A stretch of 5,538 bases of DNA from Pseudomonadota bacterium. GTDB lineage: Bacteria > Pseudomonadota > Alphaproteobacteria > Rhizobiales > Beijerinckiaceae. Below are positions 1 through 5,538 of the stretch, in pieces. How positions within the stretch are numbered: position 1 is the stretch's first letter; each line of letters starts with the position of its first letter. The notes below the pieces were generated by a model, which had not been told where the DNA came from, searched no databases, and saw only the letters and a list, made by a program, of their open reading frames with translations. Made by a program: the position numbers and the translations under genes. The DNA lies in assembly GCA_023452965.1 (NCBI GenBank), contig JAEXUU010000333.1, positions 1 to 5,538 of the forward strand, written 5' to 3'.

Positions 1-15
1 CCGAGTTCATGGATT

Positions 16-43
16 CCGGGCTCGGGCCTTCGGCCCGCCCCGG
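16..43 (-). terminator. GC hairpin after the malic enzyme gene, possible terminator without a U-tract
   Basis: A two-tier inverted repeat lies 17 bases past the malic enzyme stop codon. The inner arms, CGGGCC (23-28) and GGCCCG (32-37), pair perfectly around a 3-base loop. The outer arms, CCGGG (16-20) and CCCGG (39-43), add five pairs across a small asymmetric internal loop. The position just downstream of the gene suits a transcription terminator. On the minus strand the sequence after the stem is AATCCATGAACTCGG, with no run of T, so it is not a classical intrinsic terminator. It could instead be a 3' mRNA-stabilising hairpin. Nothing else is visible in the first 60 bases. Confidence 0.4.
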
Positions 44-60
44 AAAGACAGCGTGGTTCG

Positions 61-2364
61 TCACCCGCCGATGTTGAACGCCGCCAGCGCCGCCATGTTG
101 ACGATGTCGGAATCCTTGGCGCCGAGCGGCACGATCTGCACCGGCTTGTCGAGGCCGACGATCAGCGGGCCGATCACGGTCGAACCGCCGAGCTCCTGCA
201 GCATCTTGGTCGAGATCGAGGCCGAGTGGAACGCGGGCATGACCAGGACGTTGGCCGGGCCGGTCAGGCGGCAGAACGGGTACTGCGCCATCAGATCGCG
301 GTTCAGCGCGACATCGGCCGCCATCTCGCCGTCATACTCGAAATCGACGCGCTGATTGTCGAGGATCGCGACCGCCTCGCGCACCTTCGCCGAGCGCTCG
401 CCCGGCGGGTGGCCGAAGGAGGAGAAGGCGAGCATCGCGACCTTCGGCTCGTAGCCGAGGCGCCGCGCCACGCCGGCGGCCGCGATCGCGATCTCGGAGA
501 GCTCGCGGGCCGTCGGCATCTCGTGGATCGCCGTGTCGGCGACGAGCACGGTGCGCCCCCGCGCGACCACCACTGAGACGCCGATGACGCGATGGCCCGG
601 CTTCTCGTCGATGACGCGGCGGACTTCCTCGAGCGCGATCGAGTAGTTGCGGGTGACGCCCGTCACCATTGCGTCGGCATCGCCGAGCGCCACCATCGCC
701 GCGGCGAAATGGTTGCGGTCCTGGTTGATCAGGCGCTGGCAGTCGCGGAACAGGTAACCCTGCCGCTGCAGCCGCTCGTAGAGATACTGCGCATAGGCGC
801 TGTTGCGGTGCGACAGCCTGGCGTTCTGGATCTCGATGCCCTTGGCCTCGAGATCGACGCCGAGGAAGGTCGCGGCCTCGCTGATCCGCTCCTCGCGGCC
901 GACCAGGATCGCCTTGCCGAGCCCCTGGTTGACGAAGGAGGCGGCGGCGCGGATCACCTGCTCCTCCTCGCCCTCGGCGAAGACGACGCGCTTCGGATAG
1001 CGGCGCACGCGCTCGATGATGCGGTTGAGCGTGCCGGCGACCGGATCGCGCCGCGCCGAGAGCTGCGCCTTGTAGGCGGCGGTGTCGACGATCGGTTTGC
1101 CGGCGACGCCGGTATCCATCGCCGCCTTGGCGACGGCCATCGGCACGACATGGATCAGCCGCGGATCGAACGGCACGGGGATGATGTATTCCTTGCCGTA
1201 GCGCGGGCGCGCGCCCTGATAGGCGGCGGCGACCTCGTCCGGCACGTCCTCGCGTGCGAGGTATGCGAGCGCCTCGGCCGCTGCGATCTTCATCTCCATG
1301 TTGATCGTGGTCGCGCGCACGTCGAGCGCGCCGCGGAAGATGAAGGGGAAGCCCAGCACATTGTTGACCTGGTTCGGATAATCCGAGCGCCCGGTCGCCA
1401 TGATCGCGTCGTCGCGCACCGCCGCGACCTCTTCCGGGGTGATCTCCGGGTCGGGATTGGCCATCGCGAAGATGATCGGGTTCTCGGCCATGGAGGCGAC
1501 CATCTCGGGGGTCACCGAGCCCTTCTGGGAGAGGCCGAAGAACGCGTCGGCGCCCTCCATGGCCTGCGCCAGGGTACGCCGATCGGTCACGGCCGCATGG
1601 GCCGATTTCCACTGGTTCATGCCCTCGGTGCGGCCCTGGTAGATCACGCCCTTGGTGTCGCAGAGGATGACGTTGTCGGGCTTGAAGCCCATCGCCTTCA
1701 AAAGCTCGATGCAGGCGATGGCGGCGGCGCCGGCGCCGTTGATGACGAGCTTCGTCGTCTTGACGTCGCGCCCCGTCAGGTCGAGCGCGTTGATCAGGCC
1801 GGCGGCGGCGATGATCGCGGTGCCGTGCTGGTCGTCATGGAAGACCGGGATGTCCATCAGCTCGCGCAGGCGCTGCTCGATGATGAAGCATTCCGGCGCC
1901 TTGATGTCCTCGAGATTGATGCCGCCGAAGGAGGGGCCGAGATAGCGCACCGCCTCGATGAACTTGTCTGCATCCTCGGTGTCGACCTCGAGGTCGATCG
2001 AATCGACGTCGGCGAAGCGCTTGAACAGGATCGACTTGCCTTCCATCACCGGCTTGGAGGCGAGCGCGCCGAGATTGCCCAGGCCGAGAATGGCGGTGCC
2101 GTTCGAGATCACCGCGACGAGGTTGGCGCGGGCGGTGTAGTCATAGGCGCGGCTGGGGTCCTCGGCGATGGCGAGGACGGGGACGGCGACGCCGGGCGAG
2201 TAGGCCAGCGAGAGGTCGCGTTGCGTCGCCATCGGCACGGTCGGAACGATCTCGAGCTTGCCCGGCCGGCCGTCCGAGTGGAACAGCAGAGCTTCCTGGT
2301 CGGTGAAGGTCGGGCGGGTGCGCTTGATCGGTGGTCGGTCGTTCATGCGTTTGTTCTTTTTCAC
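61..2364 (-). CDS. maeB: NADP-dependent malic enzyme, hybrid type with C-terminal phosphotransacetylase-like domain
   Basis: Oxidatively decarboxylates malate to pyruvate with reduction of NADP+, in the cytoplasm; this links the TCA cycle to pyruvate and supplies NADPH. The 767 residues match the large hybrid class (E. coli MaeB is about 760). The malic N-terminal domain spans about 25-165. It contains [10 protein letters not shown] (Tyr55, catalytic), [10 protein letters not shown] (Lys110, catalytic) and the metal-binding pair Glu152-Asp153 in [13 protein letters not shown] (Asp177/Asp178) leads into the cofactor domain, about 170-415, with the dinucleotide loop NGAGAAA at 209-215. A PTA-like domain follows from about 437 to the end. 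Its active-site motifs differ from true phosphotransacetylases, as in characterised family members where it is regulatory and not catalytic. The GTG start at 2364 was chosen because GAGGAA lies six bases upstream. An in-frame ATG at 2346 and a more upstream GTG at 2415 lack a good Shine-Dalgarno sequence. NADP rather than NAD preference is inferred from the family, since rhizobial paralogues of the same architecture can be NAD-linked (DME). Confidence 0.95.
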   Translation of the reverse strand: MKKNKRMNDRPPIKRTRPTFTDQEALLFHSDGRPGKLEIVPTVPMATQRDLSLAYSPGVAVPVLAIAEDPSRAYDYTARANLVAVISNGTAILGLGNLGALASKPVMEGKSILFKRFADVDSIDLEVDTEDADKFIEAVRYLGPSFGGINLEDIKAPECFIIEQRLRELMDIPVFHDDQHGTAIIAAAGLINALDLTGRDVKTTKLVINGAGAAAIACIELLKAMGFKPDNVILCDTKGVIYQGRTEGMNQWKSAHAAVTDRRTLAQAMEGADAFFGLSQKGSVTPEMVASMAENPIIFAMANPDPEITPEEVAAVRDDAIMATGRSDYPNQVNNVLGFPFIFRGALDVRATTINMEMKIAAAEALAYLAREDVPDEVAAAYQGARPRYGKEYIIPVPFDPRLIHVVPMAVAKAAMDTGVAGKPIVDTAAYKAQLSARRDPVAGTLNRIIERVRRYPKRVVFAEGEEEQVIRAAASFVNQGLGKAILVGREERISEAATFLGVDLEAKGIEIQNARLSHRNSAYAQYLYERLQRQGYLFRDCQRLINQDRNHFAAAMVALGDADAMVTGVTRNYSIALEEVRRVIDEKPGHRVIGVSVVVARGRTVLVADTAIHEMPTARELSEIAIAAAGVARRLGYEPKVAMLAFSSFGHPPGERSAKVREAVAILDNQRVDFEYDGEMAADVALNRDLMAQYPFCRLTGPANVLVMPAFHSASISTKMLQELGGSTVIGPLIVGLDKPVQIVPLGAKDSDIVNMAALAAFNIGG

Positions 2365-2367
2365 AGA

Positions 2368-2387
2368 CGTTTCCTCGGGGGGAAACG
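2368..2387. repeat. 7-bp inverted repeat covering the malic enzyme ribosome binding site
   Basis: CGTTTCC (2368-2374) and GGAAACG (2381-2387) are perfect inverted copies separated by six bases. Read as minus-strand RNA, the downstream arm contains the last four bases of the GAGGAA ribosome binding site, so the hairpin would partly hide it. Read as DNA, the palindrome lies directly downstream of the candidate -10 element at 2389-2394, where a repressor could sit. The sequence alone does not say which, if either, is true. Confidence 0.5.
2371..2376 (-). promoter_or_regulatory. Ribosome binding site that sets the GTG start of the malic enzyme
   Basis: On the minus strand GAGGAA is followed by six bases (ACGTCT) and then the GTG at 2364-2362. 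This is a near-ideal Shine-Dalgarno spacing. The alternative ATG at 2346 has only AAAAAGAACAAACGC before it, so the GTG is preferred and adds six residues to the protein. Confidence 0.7.
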
Positions 2388-2388
2388 A

Positions 2389-2417
2389 CCATAGGGCAGC
2401 GCCCGCCCGCTCCACAA
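2389..2417 (-). promoter_or_regulatory. Candidate sigma-70-type promoter for the malic enzyme
   Basis: On the minus strand TTGTGG (2417-2412) and CTATGG (2394-2389) are separated by exactly 17 bases. The -35 keeps the TTG core and the -10 resembles the CTAT-type -10 seen in alphaproteobacteria. Transcription would begin near 2382, leaving a leader of about 18 bases before the GTG. The match is moderate and found by eye, so this is a candidate only. The gap from the upstream chemoreceptor stop codon (114 bases) is large enough to need its own promoter. Confidence 0.35.
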
Positions 2418-2460
2418 GGCGCGATTGCCGACCATGGCTCTTGCCTGAACGGAGAAGGTC

Positions 2461-2489
2461 GCCGCCTCGCCGAAGCGTTCAGAGGCGGC
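2461..2489 (-). terminator. Hairpin spanning the chemoreceptor stop codon, possible terminator without a U-tract
   Basis: GCCGCCTC (2461-2468) and GAGGCGGC (2482-2489) form a perfect 8-bp inverted repeat with a 13-base loop. The loop contains the TGA stop codon (minus strand, 2481-2479), so the upstream arm of the RNA hairpin lies in the last codons of the gene. The bases after the stem on the minus strand (GACCTTCTCC) are not U-rich, so termination would be weak or would need Rho. A chance stem in GC-rich DNA is possible. Confidence 0.35.
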
Positions 2490-4311
2490 CGCGCACCCGG
2501 GCGACGAAATCGCCGACATAGCGGTCGAGCTCGACCGATTGCTCGCTGACCCGCCGCGCCGCATCGACCACCCGCGAGGCGGTTTCGCCGGTCGAGCGCG
2601 CCTCGTCGCCGAGCGCCGCGACATTGCCGGTCACCGTCGTCGTCGAGCCGGCGACGGCCTGCGCGTCGGCGGCGATGCCGGAGGCGATCGTGCCTTGCGT
2701 GTTGACGACCCGTGCGATCGCCCCCGAGGTGGTTTCGATCGTGCCCATCGTCGCTTCGATCTGCCCGACGGCCTCGGCTGCGGTCGCGGCGGCGGCACGG
2801 ATCTCCTGTAGTGTCGCGGCGATGTCGCGGGTCGCCTTCTGGGTCTGTTCGGCAAGGTTCTTGACCTCGCCGGCGACCACCGCGAAGCCGCGCCCGGCGG
2901 TGCCGGCCCGCGCCGCCTCGATGGTGGCGTTCAGCGCCAGCAGGTTGGTGCGCGCCGCGATGTCCTCGATGAAGTCGAGCACGGCGCCAACCTGGTCGGC
3001 GGCGAGGGCGAGGCCATTGACGTCGCGCCGGGTCGAGCGGACATGGCTCGCCGCCTCCTGCGCCGTCTCGGCTGCCAGCCCGGTCTGCCGGGTGAGCTCG
3101 CGGATCGAAGCGTCGATCTCCTCCGCCGCCAGCGCGACGCTGCCGACACGGTGCGAGGCGAGCTGCGCCTGCTGGGTGACGTCGACCGCCCGCTGGGTGG
3201 TATGGTCGGCATTCGCTGCCATCTGCCTTGCCGCCTCGTGCATGTCGCGGGCCGATTCGCCGACCTGACGCAGGGCCTTGCCGACGGTGACTTCGAGATT
3301 GGCCGCCAGTTCCTCAAGCGCCGAGCGGCGCAGATTCTCGACCTCGTCGCGCCGGGTCTCCAGCGTCTTCTCGGGGGTGATGTCGAGTAGGATGCCGTCC
3401 CAGATCACCGTGCCGTCGGGAAGGCGGCGGCACGATGCCTCACTGCGCAGCCAGATGATCGCGCCGTCGACGCCCGCATAGCGCGCCTCGAAGCGCCAGA
3501 GATCGCCATAGCCTTCCGGGTTCATACGCGCCGTCTCGAAGCGCGCCCGGTCCTCGGGCAGCATCTTGCCGAGCCAGGTTTCCGGATCGCGCTCGACCTC
3601 CTCCTTGGTGATCCCAAGCAGCCGGTCGATGGCGAAGGAGGCGAAATGATAGCTCAGCGAGCCATCGGGGTGGACGATGCGCTGGTAGAGCGTGCCGGGC
3701 GCCCGCTGGATCAGGGAGCGCAGCCGGTAGGCGTTCTCGCGGCGCTCGCGGTCATTGTGCACGACGAGCCCGACCAGGATCGTGCCGATCGTGTTGACCA
3801 GGATGATCATCGGGACGGCCTTGCGCAGGAAGCGCTCGGCGACCGCCGGGTCCGGCATGAACAGCACCGAGAGCAGAAGGCACAGCGCTCCGATCCCGCT
3901 CAGCACCACGAAGTCGCCTAGCCCGAAGGAGCGGCGCTGTCGGTAAAGCCATGCCGCATAGGCGACGCCGGCGAGGGCGTTGAGGAAGATTCCGGCAAGG
4001 CCGGTCGCCATGCCGGCGCCGCCCTGGCTGTAGCGCAGTGCCGCGAGTGGCAGAGCTGTCAGCACGGCAGAAATCGGCCCGCCGATCGGCCCGGCGAGGA
4101 TGGCGAGCGTGTTGCGGGAATCGACGACGACGCCGGCTTCCACCACGAAGGGGAAGGCCATGCTGCACAGCGCGGCGGCCGCGAACAGGGCGCCGATCGT
4201 GACCTGGCGCAGGATCGGTCGCTGGTCGAGCCAGGGCGCGACGACCGTCACCACCAGTGCGGCGAGCAGCAGGAAGGAAAGGCTCTCGACGAGGTTGATC
4301 AGGAGCGACAT
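2479..4311 (-). CDS. Methyl-accepting chemotaxis protein with 5TMR-LYT-type membrane sensor and PAS domain
   Basis: A chemoreceptor expected to control CheA kinase through CheW from the inner membrane. The N-terminal 185 residues are mostly hydrophobic, with about six likely membrane segments (near 2-25, 35-57, 67-93, 100-124, 132-152, 166-185). The pattern [20 protein letters not shown] (64-83) followed by R-Y-S-Q-G-G-A-G-M (93-101) matches the 5TMR-LYT family of LytS-like sensors. A PAS domain of the PAS_3 kind follows at about 196-315, ending in LLDITPEK. A long helical region from about 320 to 605 contains the signalling hairpin: [20 protein letters not shown], then T-A-G-R-G and [15 protein letters not shown] (451-490). 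There is no periplasmic ligand domain, no recognisable HAMP between membrane and PAS, and no C-terminal CheR-binding pentapeptide (the end is VARVRGRL). Glu of the common tip sequence ARAGE is Thr471 here. The ATG at 4311 has a weak AAAGG five bases upstream, and an in-frame TGA about 35 bases upstream excludes a much longer start. The ligand is unknown. Confidence 0.93.
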   Translation of the reverse strand: MSLLINLVESLSFLLLAALVVTVVAPWLDQRPILRQVTIGALFAAAALCSMAFPFVVEAGVVVDSRNTLAILAGPIGGPISAVLTALPLAALRYSQGGAGMATGLAGIFLNALAGVAYAAWLYRQRRSFGLGDFVVLSGIGALCLLLSVLFMPDPAVAERFLRKAVPMIILVNTIGTILVGLVVHNDRERRENAYRLRSLIQRAPGTLYQRIVHPDGSLSYHFASFAIDRLLGITKEEVERDPETWLGKMLPEDRARFETARMNPEGYGDLWRFEARYAGVDGAIIWLRSEASCRRLPDGTVIWDGILLDITPEKTLETRRDEVENLRRSALEELAANLEVTVGKALRQVGESARDMHEAARQMAANADHTTQRAVDVTQQAQLASHRVGSVALAAEEIDASIRELTRQTGLAAETAQEAASHVRSTRRDVNGLALAADQVGAVLDFIEDIAARTNLLALNATIEAARAGTAGRGFAVVAGEVKNLAEQTQKATRDIAATLQEIRAAAATAAEAVGQIEATMGTIETTSGAIARVVNTQGTIASGIAADAQAVAGSTTTVTGNVAALGDEARSTGETASRVVDAARRVSEQSVELDRYVGDFVARVRGRL

Positions 4312-4316
4312 GGGGG

Positions 4317-4321
4317 CCTTT
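4317..4321 (-). promoter_or_regulatory. Weak ribosome binding site of the chemoreceptor
   Basis: The minus strand reads AAAGG, then five C residues, then ATG at 4311. The AAAGG also forms part of the small palindrome GGCC-TTT-GGCC (4315-4325), whose four-pair stem could weaken ribosome access. No better start exists in this frame, so this site is accepted despite its modest strength. Confidence 0.45.
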
Positions 4322-4346
4322 GGCCGAAAATGGCCCGGTCAGCCTG

Positions 4347-4363
4347 CTTTCAATTGTTGAAAG
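4347..4363. promoter_or_regulatory. 17-bp palindrome in the divergent chemoreceptor/mutS promoter region, candidate operator
   Basis: CTTTCAA and TTGAAAG are perfect 7-bp inverted arms around a 3-base centre (TTG). It is AT-rich in otherwise GC-rich DNA, and lies 35 bases from the chemoreceptor ATG and 50 bases from the mutS ATG. Each strand contains TTGAAA, which matches five of six bases of the -35 consensus. On the minus strand a poor -10 (CATTTT or ATTTTC, 15-16 bases on) could follow; on the plus strand no acceptable -10 is seen at 17 or 18 bases. It may be an operator for a dimeric regulator, a promoter part, or both. The rest of the 102-base gap shows nothing else clear. Confidence 0.4.
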
Positions 4364-4413
4364 TCTCCCTAACGGATGGCCTTGGCGGCGCGATTTGATA
4401 GCGTGCCGGCGCG

Positions 4414-5538
4414 ATGCACAGCACCTCTCCCCGCGACACCAAGAGCCCCCCTGCCGCCGCCGGCGCGAGCGCCGATCCCGGTCGCGTCACGCCGATGATG
4501 GCGCAGTACGTCGAGATCAAGACCGCCAATCCGGACAGCCTGCTGTTCTACCGGATGGGCGATTTCTACGAATTGTTCTTCGAGGACGCCGAGATCGCCT
4601 CGCGCACCCTCGGCATCGTCCTGACCAAGCGCGGCAAGCATCTCGGCGAGGACATCGCGATGTGCGGCGTCCCGGTCGACCGGGCCGACGACTATCTCCA
4701 GCGCCTGATCGCCGCCGGCCCCCGCGTCGCCGTCTGCGAGCAGACCGAGGATCCGGCCGAGGCCAAGAAGCGCGGCGCCAAATCGGTGGTGAAGCGCGAT
4801 GTCGTCCGCCTCGTCACGCCCGGTACCATAACCGAGGAGCGCCTGCTCGAGCCCGGCCGCGCCAGCCTGCTCGTCGCCGTGGCGCGGCGCCGCCTCAGCG
4901 ATGTCAGCTATGCCTATGGCATCGCCGCCGTCGACATCTCGACCGGCCGTTTCAGCGTGCTGGAAACCGATGCGCGTGGCCTCTCGGTGGAGCTGGCGCG
5001 GCTGGAGCCGCGCGAGATCGTCTGCCCGGACGCGATCCATGAGGATCCGGAGCTCAAGGAGGTCTGGCGCGATACGCCTGCAGCGGTGACGCCGCTGGCC
5101 CGCGAGGGGCTCGATCCGGCTTCCGGCGAAAGGCGGCTCAAGGAGTTCTTCGGCGTCGCGACGCTCGATGCCTTCGGCGCCTTCAGCCGCGCCGAGATCG
5201 CCGCCGCCGCGGCGGCGCTCGCCTATGTCGAGCGCACCCAGTTCGGCGCCCGTCCGCCGCTCTCGCCGCCGCGGCGCGAGGGCGAGAGCGCGGCCATGCT
5301 GATCGACGCGGCGACGCGGACCAATCTCGAACTGACGCGCACCTTGTCCGGCGAGCGCGCCGGCAGCCTGCTCGCCACCATCGACCGGACGCAGACGCCG
5401 GGCGGTAGCCGGCTCCTGGCCGAGCGCCTCGCCGGGCCGCTCACCGATCCCCTGGAAATCGCGGGCCGGCACGATGCCGTAGCCGCCCTCGTCGAGGCCC
5501 CCGGGCTGCGCGAGGATCTGCGCCGCGATCTCGCGCGG
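4414..5538 (+). CDS. mutS: DNA mismatch repair protein MutS, N-terminal 375 residues (cut by the window edge)
   Basis: Recognises base mismatches and small loops in DNA and starts methyl- or strand-directed repair with MutL. The reading frame stays open to the last base. Domain I covers about 26-140: [22 protein letters not shown] with the mismatch-wedge Phe51 and Glu53 (E. coli Phe36 and Glu38), [28 protein letters not shown] and [13 protein letters not shown]. The connector domain follows at about 150-270 ([15 protein letters not shown]). The core begins near 290 ([26 protein letters not shown]). The ATPase domain, with its Walker motifs, lies beyond the window. A TAG at 4399-4401 in the same frame leaves ATG 4414 as the first possible start. 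It gives 15 more N-terminal residues than E. coli, Pro/Ala-rich, which is common in alphaproteobacterial MutS. No Shine-Dalgarno sequence is visible; the paired ATGs at 4495 and 4498 have none either and would remove only the unconserved tail. Transcribed divergently from the chemoreceptor. Confidence 0.97.
   Translation, partial: MHSTSPRDTKSPPAAAGASADPGRVTPMMAQYVEIKTANPDSLLFYRMGDFYELFFEDAEIASRTLGIVLTKRGKHLGEDIAMCGVPVDRADDYLQRLIAAGPRVAVCEQTEDPAEAKKRGAKSVVKRDVVRLVTPGTITEERLLEPGRASLLVAVARRRLSDVSYAYGIAAVDISTGRFSVLETDARGLSVELARLEPREIVCPDAIHEDPELKEVWRDTPAAVTPLAREGLDPASGERRLKEFFGVATLDAFGAFSRAEIAAAAAALAYVERTQFGARPPLSPPRREGESAAMLIDAATRTNLELTRTLSGERAGSLLATIDRTQTPGGSRLLAERLAGPLTDPLEIAGRHDAVAALVEAPGLREDLRRDLAR

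Noticed and set aside
332..1612. 426-codon open frame on the minus strand in another frame of the malic enzyme
   Set aside because: The translation is dominated by Arg, Gly, Ala and Pro, the usual product of a shifted frame in GC-rich sequence, and it overlaps conserved malic enzyme coding.
592..2394. 600-codon open frame on the plus strand, antisense to the malic enzyme
   Set aside because: It lies wholly opposite a well-supported gene. Its product is an Arg/Asp/His/Gly-rich low-complexity translation with no recognisable domain, and long antisense frames are expected in GC-rich codon-biased DNA.
2365..2415. Extended malic enzyme start at the GTG of 2415, adding 17 residues
   Set aside because: No Shine-Dalgarno precedes it, the added residues are unlike family members, and it would overlap the candidate promoter. 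The GTG at 2364 has a strong site.
2624..3268. 214-codon plus-strand open frame opposite the chemoreceptor signalling domain
   Set aside because: Ala/Ser-rich antisense reading of the helical hairpin, with no plausible ribosome binding site or domain.
4331..4347. Possible sigma-54 promoter (TGGC...TGC) between the chemoreceptor and mutS
   Set aside because: The GG and GC doublets are 12 bases apart and not the required 10, so the match fails.
4369..5472. 367-codon open frame on the minus strand, antisense to mutS, and the 240-codon plus-strand frame at 4320-5042
   Set aside because: Both overlap the clearly conserved MutS frame. Their translations lack any family resemblance and have shadow-frame composition.
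1..5538. A mobile element, CRISPR array, tRNA/rRNA gene, defence system or other novel multi-gene cassette
   Set aside because: No terminal inverted repeats, transposase, integrase, direct-repeat array or tRNA-like cloverleaf could be seen; nearly all the sequence is taken by three known-family genes.

Overview
The window is GC-rich DNA that codes densely and shows a strong G/C bias at third codon positions. The proteins look like those of an alphaproteobacterium, most likely of the Hyphomicrobiales (Rhizobiales). The main reasons are the MutS N-terminal half, the hybrid malic enzyme with its PTA-like tail, and the chemoreceptor signalling hairpin, all of which read like the versions known from that order. 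A Bosea- or Methylobacterium-like host would fit, but the genus is inferred from general resemblance and not shown.

Layout: positions 1-60 hold a GC hairpin just past the end of the first gene. Positions 61-2364 (minus strand) encode a 767-residue NADP-dependent malic enzyme of the MaeB/TME type, from a GTG start with a good ribosome binding site. Positions 2365-2478 are a 114-base gap with a candidate promoter, a 7-bp inverted repeat over the ribosome binding site, and a hairpin around the stop codon of the next gene. Positions 2479-4311 (minus strand) encode a 610-residue methyl-accepting chemotaxis protein with a multi-spanning 5TMR-LYT-type membrane sensor, a PAS domain and a signalling hairpin, but no recognisable HAMP domain. 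Positions 4312-4413 are a divergent promoter region containing a 17-bp palindrome. Positions 4414-5538 (plus strand) encode the first 375 residues of the mismatch-repair protein MutS, which runs off the right edge.

The genes do not form an obvious single pathway. A malic enzyme gene next to mutS (often with glnD beyond) is, as I recall, a conserved arrangement in Rhizobiales, and the chemoreceptor sits between the two here. The malic enzyme makes pyruvate and NADPH from malate. The receptor probably reports a membrane or cytoplasmic signal to CheA/CheW. MutS recognises mismatches. The receptor architecture is the least ordinary item. I see no mobile element, CRISPR array, RNA gene or defence system, and most of the window is ordinary core-genome sequence.
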